This document shows positions 1-13,200 of a DNA stretch of 60,000 nucleotides, piece by piece. Position numbers and translations under genes: made by a program. The notes under the pieces are model-generated. The model saw only the letters and a program-made list of their open reading frames with translations. It searched no databases and was not told the DNA's origin. The number at the start of each line of letters is the position of its first letter. Within the stretch, counting starts at the first letter, position 1. The stretch covers positions 9,726,850-9,786,849 of the forward strand of contig NC_134029.1 of assembly GCF_964204645.1 (NCBI RefSeq). The letters run 5' to 3'. The stretch is from Tubulanus polymorphus. Lineage: Eukaryota; Nemertea; Palaeonemertea; Tubulaniformes; Tubulanidae.

Positions 1-1250
1 AACATTGGTTGTGTAGGCCCGACCATGATTATTGAAGGTAAAATAGCCCAGGTTCCACATGTGAATGTGAAAAAATTGTTGATTGAGGAAATATTTTGGC
101 AGCCTATTTTCTCCGCATATGAACCTCTGTGAAGTGTGTTGGAGAAAGCCTCCGCCAAGAACGCGTCTGGGCTAAATATTTTTTAATACGCGCTGATTGG
201 CTAAATAAACAAAATATGTTGAAATCTAAAAAGAGGCAATGAATCTTGATAATTGTTCAATTTATAACAATAAATTGTCTAACAAACTTCATTTTAATTC
301 CATAAATGAAATCATTCAGCAGCGGTTTATGCTGTACGGAGCATGTCTATTTTTTAGTCATTGGGGAAAACCCACTTCCACTTTTATATTCATGATGAGT
401 CATGCAGTTGCGTGTGATTATTACGTGTGTAAAAGGGGTGTACAATGCTGAGATCGTTTCATTTGACAGATTTTCATAAAGTTTACTTGGTTCAGATATT
501 AAAGTTTACTTTCTTAAATATTAATGCACGGACCCCCTGAACATGATGTGTTTCCATCACTCTTTAAGGTAATTCCTATCTTTCTGAACGAAGTTTGTGC
601 CCGGAAATTCTGCAAAAAAAGTCATGGAGAGGATCTTATAAAGACCTAAGTGGCAAATACAGACGGGAATACAAGCACGTGCTCCTGTCGCAATATATTT
701 TCCCATGCCGTTTTGAAAATACAACAGCAATATTTTTCAGGGGACTTTTTCCACCGGCAACTAATAAGATGTCTCAGTACCTAGAAATTGTATAAAATTG
801 CACTGGAATTTCATATTTCTAAACCCTTGTTTTGTCGGCATGGATACTTAACTTGCCCTTTTCAATGTCCGTGGATCTGTTCCTAGATATGCCCTTCTAG
901 CATTTTTGAAATATGAAATTGATTGATGGACAGGTCATTTATAATTGAAGCTGCCACGTCAAGCCCCCATGGGGCTCTTGTTACGCAATAGGTGGCCATC
1001 TTAGTCCTATCAGTCCTCATTCGTCGATGAAAAAAAGGTTTTTTGATGAAGATAAACATGTATTTAACTTGTATTTTTAACTTACAGTATTGATATTTGG
1101 TTAATTGATTTTATCTAAATGAAAACAGAATTTGCCCGCCATCTGTGAAAGATTTTAGTATGAGAAACTGAGGTTCATATTTGAGCGGCCTTAGCTCTTC
1201 ATTCATTGCAAGGTTATGGTGGTGATTAAGCGCACATGCATTTTTTTCAG
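1..1250 (+). other. Non-coding DNA upstream of the giant exon, probably intron of the sacsin gene
   Basis: No coding exon is recognisable here. Because the reading frame entering the exon at 1251 needs an upstream coding exon, and nothing resembling the missing first sacsin ATP-binding motifs appears in any frame, this stretch is most likely the 3' part of an intron at least 1.25 kb long. It ends in a good acceptor: a T-rich tract at 1241-1248 followed by CAG at 1248-1250. A dispersed repeat lies at about 905-1075 (listed separately). The short open frames at 239-451 and 595-795 have no recognisable similarity, and I do not call them. Confidence 0.6.
905..1075 (+). repeat. Dispersed repeat, related to the block at 22.65-22.80 kb
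   Basis: The segment containing GGTGGCCATCTTAGTCC, then TCAGTCCTCATTCG and an A-rich run, matches 22655-22790, which has AGCAGCCATCTTGGTGTC, TCAGTACTCATTCA and an A-rich run in the same order. Both also share an upstream GACAGGT. The match is imperfect, with an insertion containing CCCCCATGGGG in this copy. It is an old dispersed repeat of unknown class sitting in the sacsin intron. Confidence 0.55.
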
Positions 1251-4200
1251 ATTGCCCTATGATTGTGAGTGGTAATATATTTGGAATAATTGATCCACAT
1301 CTCAAGTATTTCAAAGATAAATCAGGCAAACTGCTGTCAGGCTTTAAATGGACGTTGTCTACTGAAGATGTTCCAACAGGACTCCTGGCACCATTTATTG
1401 ATAAATTTGGCTTTAAAGGTGATACACTTAAGGGAACGATATTCCGCTTTCCGTTGCGTCAGAAGCCATCACCATTATCCGAAACAATTTACACAATGGA
1501 TAAAGTGAATTCGCTTTTACAAGGACTGACATACAACATGTACATGAAAGTGTTATTCCTCACAAATGTAAACCAGATCGAAATTTACAGACAGAACAAC
1601 GGTTTGCAGTATCGATCAGCTGTTGTCATTTGCACTGAAAAAGTAATTGAGAATTTTCGTTTTGATGGAGTAACTACTTGTCCAACACGAGAGAAATTCA
1701 AACAGGGCCTCAGTGATATGATGGAAATCAGTGGTGTTTGGGCTTGTGTCACAAGATTGAACATAGAAACTGAGAAATTCATTGATAAAGATCATTCGGA
1801 GAAAGAACAGCATTCATTTGTTATAAGCCATTTCTGTGATAAAACTGATATAAACCTCGAGAAACTTGCCAAAAAACAAGGCAATATGCCGTGGGTTAGT
1901 TGTGCACTAGACCTAAACAAAGAGAATTATCAACCAGATGGTCATGTTTTTGTATTTCTTCCTTTACCGATGGAAGGCAAAAGCCTAACAGGTTTACCAG
2001 TTCACGTCAATGGATGCTACGCTGTCAGTCAGAATCGGCGCCATCTTAAATGGCCATCCGATGAACAACTACAAAATGCTTCTAGCAGCAAGGATGCGAA
2101 GGATCTAGAATGGAATGTCCGAATTCTATCGGAATTGTTACCAATAGCATATCTAAATGCTCTGAAAGTATGTGGATCAATAGGAAGCATCTGTAAATAC
2201 CTGCCAAATCCCAAAGATGTTGATGAAAAATGGAAGAGACTGATCCTTGAACCTTTCTTCTCCAAACTTCTGAATCAGGAGCTCTTCCAAACAACTGTTA
2301 GAAATGAGAAAGGGGTGGTCCCTTTGATGGATGCTTGCTTATTGGTGCAGGAGAAAAATGACACTGATGAAATGATGACAATTGTATCAAATGTTCTAAC
2401 TTCAGCTGATTATAGTGTTGTCCATGTTCCTGAATATGTTGAAATGGCAGTTAGGATTTACACGGGTCATCATTTATTGGTTGTTACACCGGATGTTGTA
2501 CGGCAGGCAATGAAAAAAGAGACATTGTCATACCAAAACCGATCCGACGCTGAAAAGGGACAATTATTAGAATACATTCTACGTGACAGTTGCTTTTCTG
2601 AGTTAAAAGGAATAGCATTACTCCCTTTAGAAAATGGAGAATACACAGAGTTTCAAACGCCAAAACTGAAAAATATTATATATGCTGAAGACAAGGATAA
2701 TCCCCTGTGTTTGTTGCCTGGAATAACTGATTGTTTCCTTCGAAAATGTATCCCTGAGAATATGAAAATTAAATTGGTAGATGCTGGAAAACAGGGCCAC
2801 ATCCAATTAAGGGGGTTAAATTCAGATGGCGTTGTTGACTTACTACCACGTGTCCTTTACTGGAATAATGATCATTGCTCGAAAGATGAATTACTTGTAT
2901 GCGGACACAAGACTCAGATCACTTGTGAATGGTACACAAACATATGGTGCTATATTGTTGAAAAGATGCATGGAGAAATATCAAGAATATCTCATTTGCA
3001 CTTGATTATGGTTGAGATAAATGCTGATACCCATGAGTGGAAATTAGGATGCTTGAAAACCAAAAATTCCTATGTTATTCAACATCACTCGACAGCACAG
3101 CAGCTGTCAACGAATATTTGCAGTGTACTGAAAGCTATTGGAATGATTGTCATTCCGGAACTGATGGATGAGATCCTTCGATGTCCAGATATTTTAGAGA
3201 GTGGAGATTATTTGTACAAACCTACTGCTGATGGTATTGTTCAAGCAATTTACAAGCTCTACAAAACAGATACGTTTTTCATGACAAACGTGACCGATTT
3301 GCCTAGAAATGTTGATACTGACAGCCTCAATGCATTACGTACATTCATTGCAGCAGGTGACTTGTCAGCTACTCCCAAAAAGAAATTGAAATGCTTGCAG
3401 TTCATTCCAATTTTTAATCAAGTTGGGAACAGTTCTGAATGGATTGCATTCCGTGGTGCTGATAAGGTGTTGATTAGTTGCAATCTGCCAGTTGATTTGC
3501 CAAACATAAAACATGCCATAGATGCCCGTGATAAAGACTCGGCAACTGTTGTTAGTCTATTTTCTGGTGACATACTTCATGAATGTGAGATCCTGGTAAG
3601 ATTCATTTTCCCTGATATCCACAATGGTAAGATGGAACAAAATGAAGTCAATAAACTAATGGAATACATTCTTCAACACAAACATAAGTATGCTTCTGAA
3701 AATACAGAGTTCATCGAATATCTGAAACAGCTACCATTCATAAGGACATCTAGTGGTAATTTCTGTGTATCTGAATTGTTCGACTTCTCGGATAGTTGTC
3801 TTATCTCGGTCTTCGAGGAAAATCAGTTTCCACCTCGTGAGAGATGGCAGAAACATTGCGGTGAACTCAGAGAGATTGGATTGAAAGGGCGCAAAGACGT
3901 AAAAATGAGTGATATCGTGCAAGCAGTAAAGAATCTTGTAGTGCGTAAGAACCCTCAAACGGCCTTCAATCATATAAATGAGCTCTTGCAATTACAGAAG
4001 AAAGAGAGTATGACTCGGAATGATTATGCTACCTTAAGAGAAATGGCTTGGCTTCTTCCCCTAGGTAGACCAACTAGCTATCCAGACAGCCTCAAATGGA
4101 AAAATGATACCACAAATAAGTTTATTAAACCGTCTGAAGCAATGAATAGCAAATGTGCTAATGCTGTGGGTGGTGTAATCAATGTAGTTGACATTGACAA

Positions 4201-7200
4201 ACATGTTGCATCACTGTTCAATGTTGCAGATAGTCCCACGCTACCACAGCTTGTATCCCAGTTAAAAGAAGTCTCAAAGTCATACACTACTCGAGAGAAA
4301 AGACAATATCTTGTTCTTGTTCATAGAATCTATGAAGAATTCCAAAGATACGAATGTGAAACCCTGAAAAGGGAACTTCAAAAGCAGAATATTGAAGATT
4401 GGATCTGGCATGGTGATGGGTTCATTGCTCTCCACCGCGTAAGCATCATTGAACCAGACATCTTTGTAAGACCATATTTTCATCATTTACCACCAGAGAT
4501 GTTGCAATATAAGACATGGTGGATAGCTCTGGGTATTGCTGAAAGAATCAACTATTGCAGTGTCTTGCACCAAATTAAACAGTATCTTGACAGTGATCAG
4601 GGAAAACTTGTAGACACTTGTGATCGTGATCTTAATATGGTCATAAACATATTGAACCATTACTATACTGCTAAGGTTGACATTCGCAATGAGGCCATTT
4701 TTCTACCAGTACTGATAAATGAGAAAGTACGCCTGGTTCCGCCAGAGAAATCTACGATATGCACTTCTGTACTTGAACAAATGAATATGAACAATGAAGT
4801 AGGTGAAGAAGTCAAATTTGTTCATCCTCACCTTAGTGAAAAAGTTGCAGAAAGTCTTGGTGCATATCCAATGATGAAACGTTTGGTAAATGATGCTGAT
4901 GATTTTGGTTCTGAAGGATGGGGTCAACAAGAGACACTTGTGAGGCGGCTTAAGAATATTATTAGTGATTATACGGATGGATTTGCATTGCCAAAAGAAT
5001 TGATTCAGAATGCTGATGATGCAGGTGCCACTGAAGTGAAGTTCTTATGGGATGAACGTGAGAATGAGCAATATATGACCAAACTACTTCATGAAGAAAT
5101 GAGACATTGCCAAGGGCCGGCTTTGTGGGCCTATAATAATGCAGTCTTTACCAAACATGATTTGCTCAATATAAAAAAGTTAGGGGGAGCAACAAAAGAA
5201 AGTGACCCAGTAAAGATTGGGCGATTTGGACTGGGATTCAATTCTGTTTACAATCTGACTGATGTGCCAAGTTTCATATCTGAAGAAAATCTGGTGATAT
5301 TTGACCCTCACTCAACGTATCTGAATATTCAAGGACAACCTGGAATACTTATAGATCTGAAGAAGAATCCTATGATATTCCATCGAGCACCAGACCAGAT
5401 TGCCCCATTTCAATGTGTGTTTGGTTGTGAACTATCCATGGAAAATTGTAAATTCAATGGTACGCTATTTCGACTTCCACTCAGAACTCAATATCAAGCT
5501 TCAAAAAGTGAAATATGTGAAGTAGTGTACAAGAGACAGAGAATGGAGGAGCTGTTGAAAGTGATGAGAGATGGGGCGAATATCACATTGTTGTTTACGC
5601 AGCATGTGAAAAAAGTGAGCGTATACCACCTCAAAGAAGACTCTACATGTCCATCTGAAATGGTAGAATTGTTTTCAGCTGAAAAGTCATTTGTTTTAGA
5701 AGAAAAACCTCTTCGTCATCGAATTTCAGTGAATTCTTCAGAAACTGATGATAAATTGCTGAAAGCAAGTATGGTGAATGCTGCAGCAAAACTATGTTGT
5801 GATGCTGAACAATCTTTCGAGGCAGGATATATATTGGAAATGGCATTGAAGATAAAAGAAAATTGCTCAAAAGAAAAGTGGCTTATCACCTCGTACAGCA
5901 GCAATAAACAGACTACACTTACTCGCGCTAAAGAATTGAAGACCCTTCCCCTTGGAATGGTAGCTATTCAACTTATTGATTTTTTCATCCCAACACCAAT
6001 TAAAGGGTATACATTCTGTCATTTGCCACTTCCAATCAATTCTGGATTGCCATTTCATATAAATGGATGCTTTGCAGTTGCTTCAAACCGTAAATCTTTA
6101 GAAATTATGACACAAGATGATATTGCGAATAGACGTGCTGATTGGAATAATGAACTGCTTGCTGATTCAGTTCTTCAGGCATTTCTTTATGGACTTGAAG
6201 TGCTCAAGAGAAATAATGCATATGAGAGTATACTCACATTGTTCCCAGTTAGAGAGAAGATTGCAGACACATCACAAAGACTATGTGGTGCATTCTATGC
6301 ACACATTACAAGTTCATCCAGTCTAGTTTTCTATGATGGCGAAAAATGGCGTACATTTAATGAAGTTCAGTTCTTATCAGAGGAATTACTTGATTGTGAG
6401 TTAGTGGATGATGTCACCAATGTCCTCAATTCATATTTATCAGGAAGGGACCAAGTCATCATCAAGTTGCCGGTGAACATAATTGCAGAGATGTCACTGA
6501 CAAACGAGAAAATAGAAAAGAAGGTACTTGAGAAGACCTGGACAATTCTCTCGTTTATGAAATTACTTTTACCTAATGTGTTAAAAATCAAGCCTGCTGC
6601 GCGTTATCGTTTGTTGAGATATGGATTGAGATTGATTGAAACAGATCCAAAGGTAAAAGAACTATTATCAAGTACAGAATGTTTCCCTGTTAATGGTTCA
6701 TCGATATTACGTAAACCGGCTGATCTTGTTGATCCCCGGGGTAAATGTGGAATGTTATATGATGAGGATGATGAACGATTTCCTCATGATGAGTTCAAAG
6801 AGGATGTATCTAGACGAGCACTCCTACATTTGAAAATGATTGGGGACATACTTCCCACAAACAATGTTATTGATCGAGCCAAGTCAATCAAACGTCTTGA
6901 TTTTGAATATGGAAAGAGAAGAATGAATTCCTTTCTTAATCACTTGCAAACCATCATTCCTTCCGGACAGTTACCTAAGGCTTGGTGCAATGTTAAGAAG
7001 AAACTCATCCATATCGAATTTCTTCTTGTAAAAGACCGTCCAGCTAATTGGAATGAATTGCCTTGGAAAGGAGATGAACTTCGATCAGTATTTAAGAAGC
7101 CGGCAGCAATTTATTCTTACAAGCATCTTGATCTCATTGGAAGCATTCACCCTGTAACATGTTCTGCTTTACCAAACAGAGTGACGCATTTTCTTGAAGT

Positions 7201-10200
7201 TGATGAAAAAACACCGTCAATCGTAGATGTTTTTCAACAACTAGAACATTATCAACAGCTGCAAGGAATATCACCTGAAAATGAAAAAAGAATCAAAAAC
7301 CTGTATCAATTTCTGAACAAAAAGGCAACTGGCAATGAAAAAATTCTACGAAAATACCTAACGCATGTTCTCGTTGATTACAAATTCATGCCTATTGTAC
7401 ATTTGGCCTTGAACTTTCGGATGTCAACGTGTTTACCATATTTGGCCAGGGTTCCCTGCTATTTCAGAGATCATAACCATCTTTTAGTGATATGCAATAT
7501 ACGTCCAAGGTTTACATGTGAGGATTACATAGAAGCTTTGGCTCGAATGAAGTCCGCCGGGGAAACAAATATCCAAGATATTCTGGAACTTATCAACTCA
7601 TTATGCTTTTGCATGAAATCTGAAAATAAGTATGCCACTGATTCCGAAAGCAAGTACATCTACCTGGTCGATGCAACAAATAAATGGAAATCTGCAAAGG
7701 ACCTTTCATTCAATATCACGCCTTGGTTTGATGCCACTGCAGGCCAGAACTTTGCTCATCCAAAGATCACATTCCATGATGCAAAACGACTCGGTGTGAT
7801 GACAAGTGTCGAATGCTATTTAGAGAGTAATTCAAAAGACCTTTTTGGTGGCATTTCCTTTGGACAAAAGGAAAAATTGACTACTCGACTCAAAAGGTTG
7901 ATCAAGGGTTACCCCCAGGAAACGATAATTAATGAACTTTTACAAAATGCAGATGATGCCGGAGCTACAGAGATTCATCTCATCCTTGATACCAACACAT
8001 ATGCAGCAGAAAGAGTCATCGGGGAACAGTATCGAGACTTACAAGGCCCTGCACTTCTTGTTTACAACAACAGACCCTTTAGTGAAGGAGATCTGAAAGG
8101 TATTCAAAATCTTGGAGAGGGTTCTAAAGGAGTTGACCCCACTACTACTGGTCGATATGGTGTAGGCTTCAACTGTGTATACAGTTTAACAGATACACCC
8201 CAAATTCTGAGTGACGTAGATAAAATTGGTAAGGTACTCTGTATCTTTGATCCCAATTGCAAATATGTTCCTTTAGCAAATGAATCATCTCCGGGGAAAA
8301 GGTATCCCGTTACTGACAAGTTCAGCTCACAATTTCCTGATTTATTCGAACCATTCAATTTGACATATCTTCCGATAGAGGGAAACACTATCTTTCGATT
8401 CCCCTTACGGACAGCCAACATGGCTTTGAAGTCAGATATATGTAGTGAAGCAATGACACCTGCACATATCCAGGGATTGCTGTCATCATTTGCGGCTGAA
8501 TCAAAAAATGCAATGTTGTTTTTGAAATCCATCAAAAGGATCAGCATAAGCTTAAAAACCGAAATGAAGCAGGCACTTCTCCTTCATAGTATTTCATCAG
8601 AGATATCTGAATCTCATAGAAAAGGAATAAGCGCCTTGAATATTGAAACTAAGAAGATGTCCGAATGTATTTATAAAATTGGTGACACAACTGCAATTTA
8701 CTGCCAATTTTATGAAATACATGAAGTCCAGCTTGTAGATAATGAAGGTAAAGCTGAAACATGGATGGTGAGTCAGGTCATTGGAACAGGGACCAAATCA
8801 TTTGAAGAATGTGTTCAATTCGCAGTCAATGAAAAGAAGCTTCGTTTACTGCCTTGCGCTGGTGTAGCATGTCGAATTGATTTCAATCAATCTGCAATGA
8901 ATACTGGGCGGATGTATTGTTTTCTCCCACTCCCTGTAAAAATTCCGATGCCATTCCATATCAATGGGCATTTTGCACTTGACGAAACAAGACGAGCCCT
9001 GTGGAGTGATATGAATGTTAGTTACCGTACTGTCTGGAATAATCTAATTATGCATCATGTTGCTCCAGTGGCTCATTGTTTATTGGTTGAGCATATGCAG
9101 AAAATGATTGTTAATAATGAAACGTATAATGAACAACTGTTATGTACAATGATTCCAGAAAAAGATGAGAGTGATGCATATTTACACACTTTTATTAAGT
9201 CTCTGTATGGACAGTTTAAGCAAAGAAACTCGAAAATCTTTATTACACATGATAGCCGCTGGTTCTCTGTATCAGATTTGGTTAACAGTAGAGCTTTCTT
9301 TGATGATTTGGAAGGTAGTATAATTCAACGTGCATTGATTGCAGTGGAGTTCCCATTGATAAAGCTGCCATCATTGAGGCATCGGGAGTTATTGATTGAT
9401 TTGGGTTATCAAGTGAAAACGGTAACTCCTCAATTTGTGTTGGAATTCTTCCGCTCTTATCGTCCGTCTACAACTAAACTGAGTGAGACTCCACTTGAAA
9501 AAGAAATCAATGTGATAAGTATCCTACAATATTGTTTAGGACTTGGCGAATCATTTGTAGCACAACTTGATGGTGTCTGTCTATGTGTGACCACTGGAGG
9601 TCATCTCATACCGTTCGAATCAGGGAAACCGATTTTCTATTCTGATTATTGTGATTTACTTCCATCAACTGAATGCTTGTTCCTGAGCACACGGGTTCGT
9701 GATTTCCTTTGTAAATATATTGACCTACATTGCTGTCCAGTGGTGAAACCGTTCACACTTGATGAATTAGCAAAGCTAATCCATATGGTACTGCCACAGT
9801 CACAGTATAAAAATGCTGTCATTCCTGTTGAACATTTCATCGAAGAGAAATGGCTGAAACGTCTGTGGGAATTTGTTACCGAACAAATAAGCGTCATTGT
9901 TGCAGATTTAGACAGGCCTTTTGATGAACAATGCCAAAAGGTTATTGGTAGAGTCAACTGCTTGAGTGATTGGAGCCTACTGCCAGTAATTACACAATCT
10001 GGAAAGGCACTGTATCCAATAAAATGGGCAGAACATGTGCTCAACCTACATCGATCTGATTCATACCCAGTAAAGAAGCTCATTGAACAATTTAGACTCC
10101 CAACATTGAATGAGAGTTTCTTTGGAAAGGTGAAAGTTCACGCACAGACATCAGTGTTCACAATTCTAGATAAAATGACTTGTTCGTTGATGTACCCAGG

Positions 10201-13200
10201 GCATGTGCTCGCTGCACTTACATGGCATTTAGATGCTAACGCCGGAATTGAAAGATTTGCACATACAGCAATTGCATCGTGGAGTTATAGCCAATTCCAA
10301 ACAATGCTGCAATATTTTGCATCGTTTTTTGCTTCAGGAAAAGCCAGTACAAAAGATGCAGCTTGTATTGGTAGACTTCCCATCCATGAGACTGGGCAGG
10401 GAAATCGTGTCCAGCTGCAAGCATCAGGTGTTTATGTCATACCAAGAGGTATGCCTTATGATGGGATGTTAGATTCAAAAGCATTTGCAAACTTTCTGAA
10501 AGAAAACATAGATATGGCGGTTAATGAGATGTACAGAATCATCGGTTGTGTAGTCCAAACTGATGTCGAATTGTACGTTACATTTATATTGCCTGTGGGT
10601 TTTGAAAGATATAACAGAGAGGAACGAAAAGCACATCTTTGTTATCTTAGAGACCATTATATTTGTAATAAACCAAGTGCATCCCTGAATTACGTATTGA
10701 TAGGCAGTCGTGAAATGCCGAAGTACCAGTTTTTTCAAGAGGTTGAAATTCTAATAAATGCTCTGTCCAAAATCAGATTCTTGCCAAATCGGAATGGCGA
10801 GGAACGTACCGCGAGCGAACTCTATCATCCAGAAATTCCAGTTTTCAGAGTGATGCATACAAATGATGACTTGCTCCATGAATCATTTGTCCAACACGAA
10901 TGGATATCTTTTGTAAAGAAAATTGGTCTGAGATGTAGTGTGTCGCAAGAAGAACTACTGACTTATGCTAAAACTATTGAATGTCATGGTCGAACAGTCC
11001 TCTTGGTTGCTGGGCCTGGTCATCTGTACAAGGAAGACATAGATAGTAGATATTCTGTTAAGGATAAAGCAAAGGCTATAGTTGAAAATATTTTTGCCAG
11101 GGATGATCTATCAGAGCAAACCATAGATGAACTGAAAGAAATCAAGTTTATTCCGATCAATTATGGAATAATGTGGAAGCTTTGCCCTCAAACTGACCCA
11201 AAAAGTTTGATATCATTCTCAGGATCAGTAGCTTATATCAATATGCCATTATGTTGGTCCTGTATGAATGTTCTTCCAGTTTGGGCGACGCCAAAAAATA
11301 CAATGTCAACAACTCTTGGTGTGCACAAAAACCCTCCGCAATCCATGATATTAGCTCACTGTAAAAACATGTGTCAGCACTTAGCCGATGGTAATAAACA
11401 TGAGGTCTGCTCTAGATATTCCAAAGAATTAGAGAGAATAATGATGGACATTTATTGTCACCTCGAAGGTTATGAAAACCTGGAACAATTGAAACATGTG
11501 CAATGTGTCTTCATGGGTGGTGATAGTAATTACTTTGTTTATCCCAGGCAAGTGGTCATAAATATTTCGGAAAAAGACCAAATCATTCCATACCTTCTTC
11601 GAAGACCCGTATATTGCGCGTCGTTTGAATCATTGTTGAAGAAAATTGGAGTAAGTGAGGACGTAACGATGCTGCATTACGCAAATGTATTGACCGATAT
11701 AGAAACGTTATATGGTGATAAGGTGTTGAATGATAACGATTTTAACAGAGCAATTAAGGCATCGGTGCAATTTTATGAATTAATTCATGTAGAATATAAT
11801 TACGAAAATAGAACTGATAACACAAAAAATGATTATACTCTCCTCATAAATGGTGCGACTTTGCGAAAATCTTCTCAAATCTACTACATCGATGGTCCTC
11901 GATATAGAAGACGAATGGAAGAAGTAAAAGAAAACATGCTTTTGGATAAGTACCGCAATAACAATCGCAGAGAGATAATCATACACGAATTGGACACAAC
12001 TATGCTGGCTAGAATATCATACCTTCAACCCATATCAACCCTTCTCATTGAGGAACTGTCTGAAAGATCTCATGAAAACATGTACCCTGCTAGAAGGCAG
12101 CCTTTTATTTCCATTCAACAGAAAATGTTAGACCCTAACTTCCATGAAGCGATTTACCAGGTGATACGTCATTTAACGGAGCCGCAGCAAGCCACATGCA
12201 TTACGTTGGATGAGATTTCAATGTACTACCAACAAATAAGTATATTCGAATGTCAGCCATTAGAAACAGTTCTAAAATGTAGAGGGAAAATAATTAGCAA
12301 TAGCGAAGATAGAGTTGACAGTTTTAGATCAGTCGATTCTCAAGCTGCTGGTCCTATTAATATGTACTTCACTCCTATGGAAGATGATCAATCGTATGTT
12401 ACAATATGCATGAAGATGAAGAAAATAGCGAACATGTTCTCGAATCATTTTGCAACTAAATACATTGGCGTAAAGATGCTTGACAGATTTCATGGTTGCT
12501 TGTTTGAAATTGTTTTTGCTGGACCAGAGACTAGTCTAGTGGGGATATTCAATAGATGGAATATAGACATAGACGATCAGTTTGATAATGTTGATACCCT
12601 GCCATCTGCTGGCAGTTTTATTCCTCTAGCCAATCATCATTTACTTTCAAACCGATTCGCTTTGTTTCACGCTGATGATTATGTCGGTTACAAGACACAT
12701 GATGATATTCTCGTCAATGAGAACAGTGACTCCGGTGCGGTCTACATATATGGAAAAATCATTCGACGAGTAGGTGATGAAGAAAGCGTGTCTTCTGGTG
12801 AAGTTTCTCGAAGCTTTCATCATTGCTATAAAGTTAATCTCGGTGACCGAATAGCTGAGATATATGGATATGAGTTATACAAGTTTCTGCGATATGATGA
12901 TGAAGAAAAATACCTTGTCGACCCTGATGAACTAGAGATGTCACCAATAGATGCAGAGAAAGAAATCGACCAGCTGTTGAAGACAGCGTGGACATTGGAT
13001 CATTCCCAGCGAAATAAGATTATATTGCGACTTGTAGCTTATTACAGCAATGACGAGACAATTCTAGGTTACGTTAAAAATCAAAATCAGCTGGAAGAGG
13101 AAAATTACGAGCATCGAGTTTGTGACGAAGAATCTGGGAGCAATTATATTGACTACAAAAACTTAGACATTGATTTAGCAACCTCGTTTTTGCGGGTTCG

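Noticed and set aside
8104-8547. 147-residue minus-strand frame
   Set aside because: Shadow of the sacsin coding strand with no recognisable domain.
9646-10083. 145-residue minus-strand frame
   Set aside because: Also antisense to sacsin coding sequence, with a cysteine/serine-rich chance composition.
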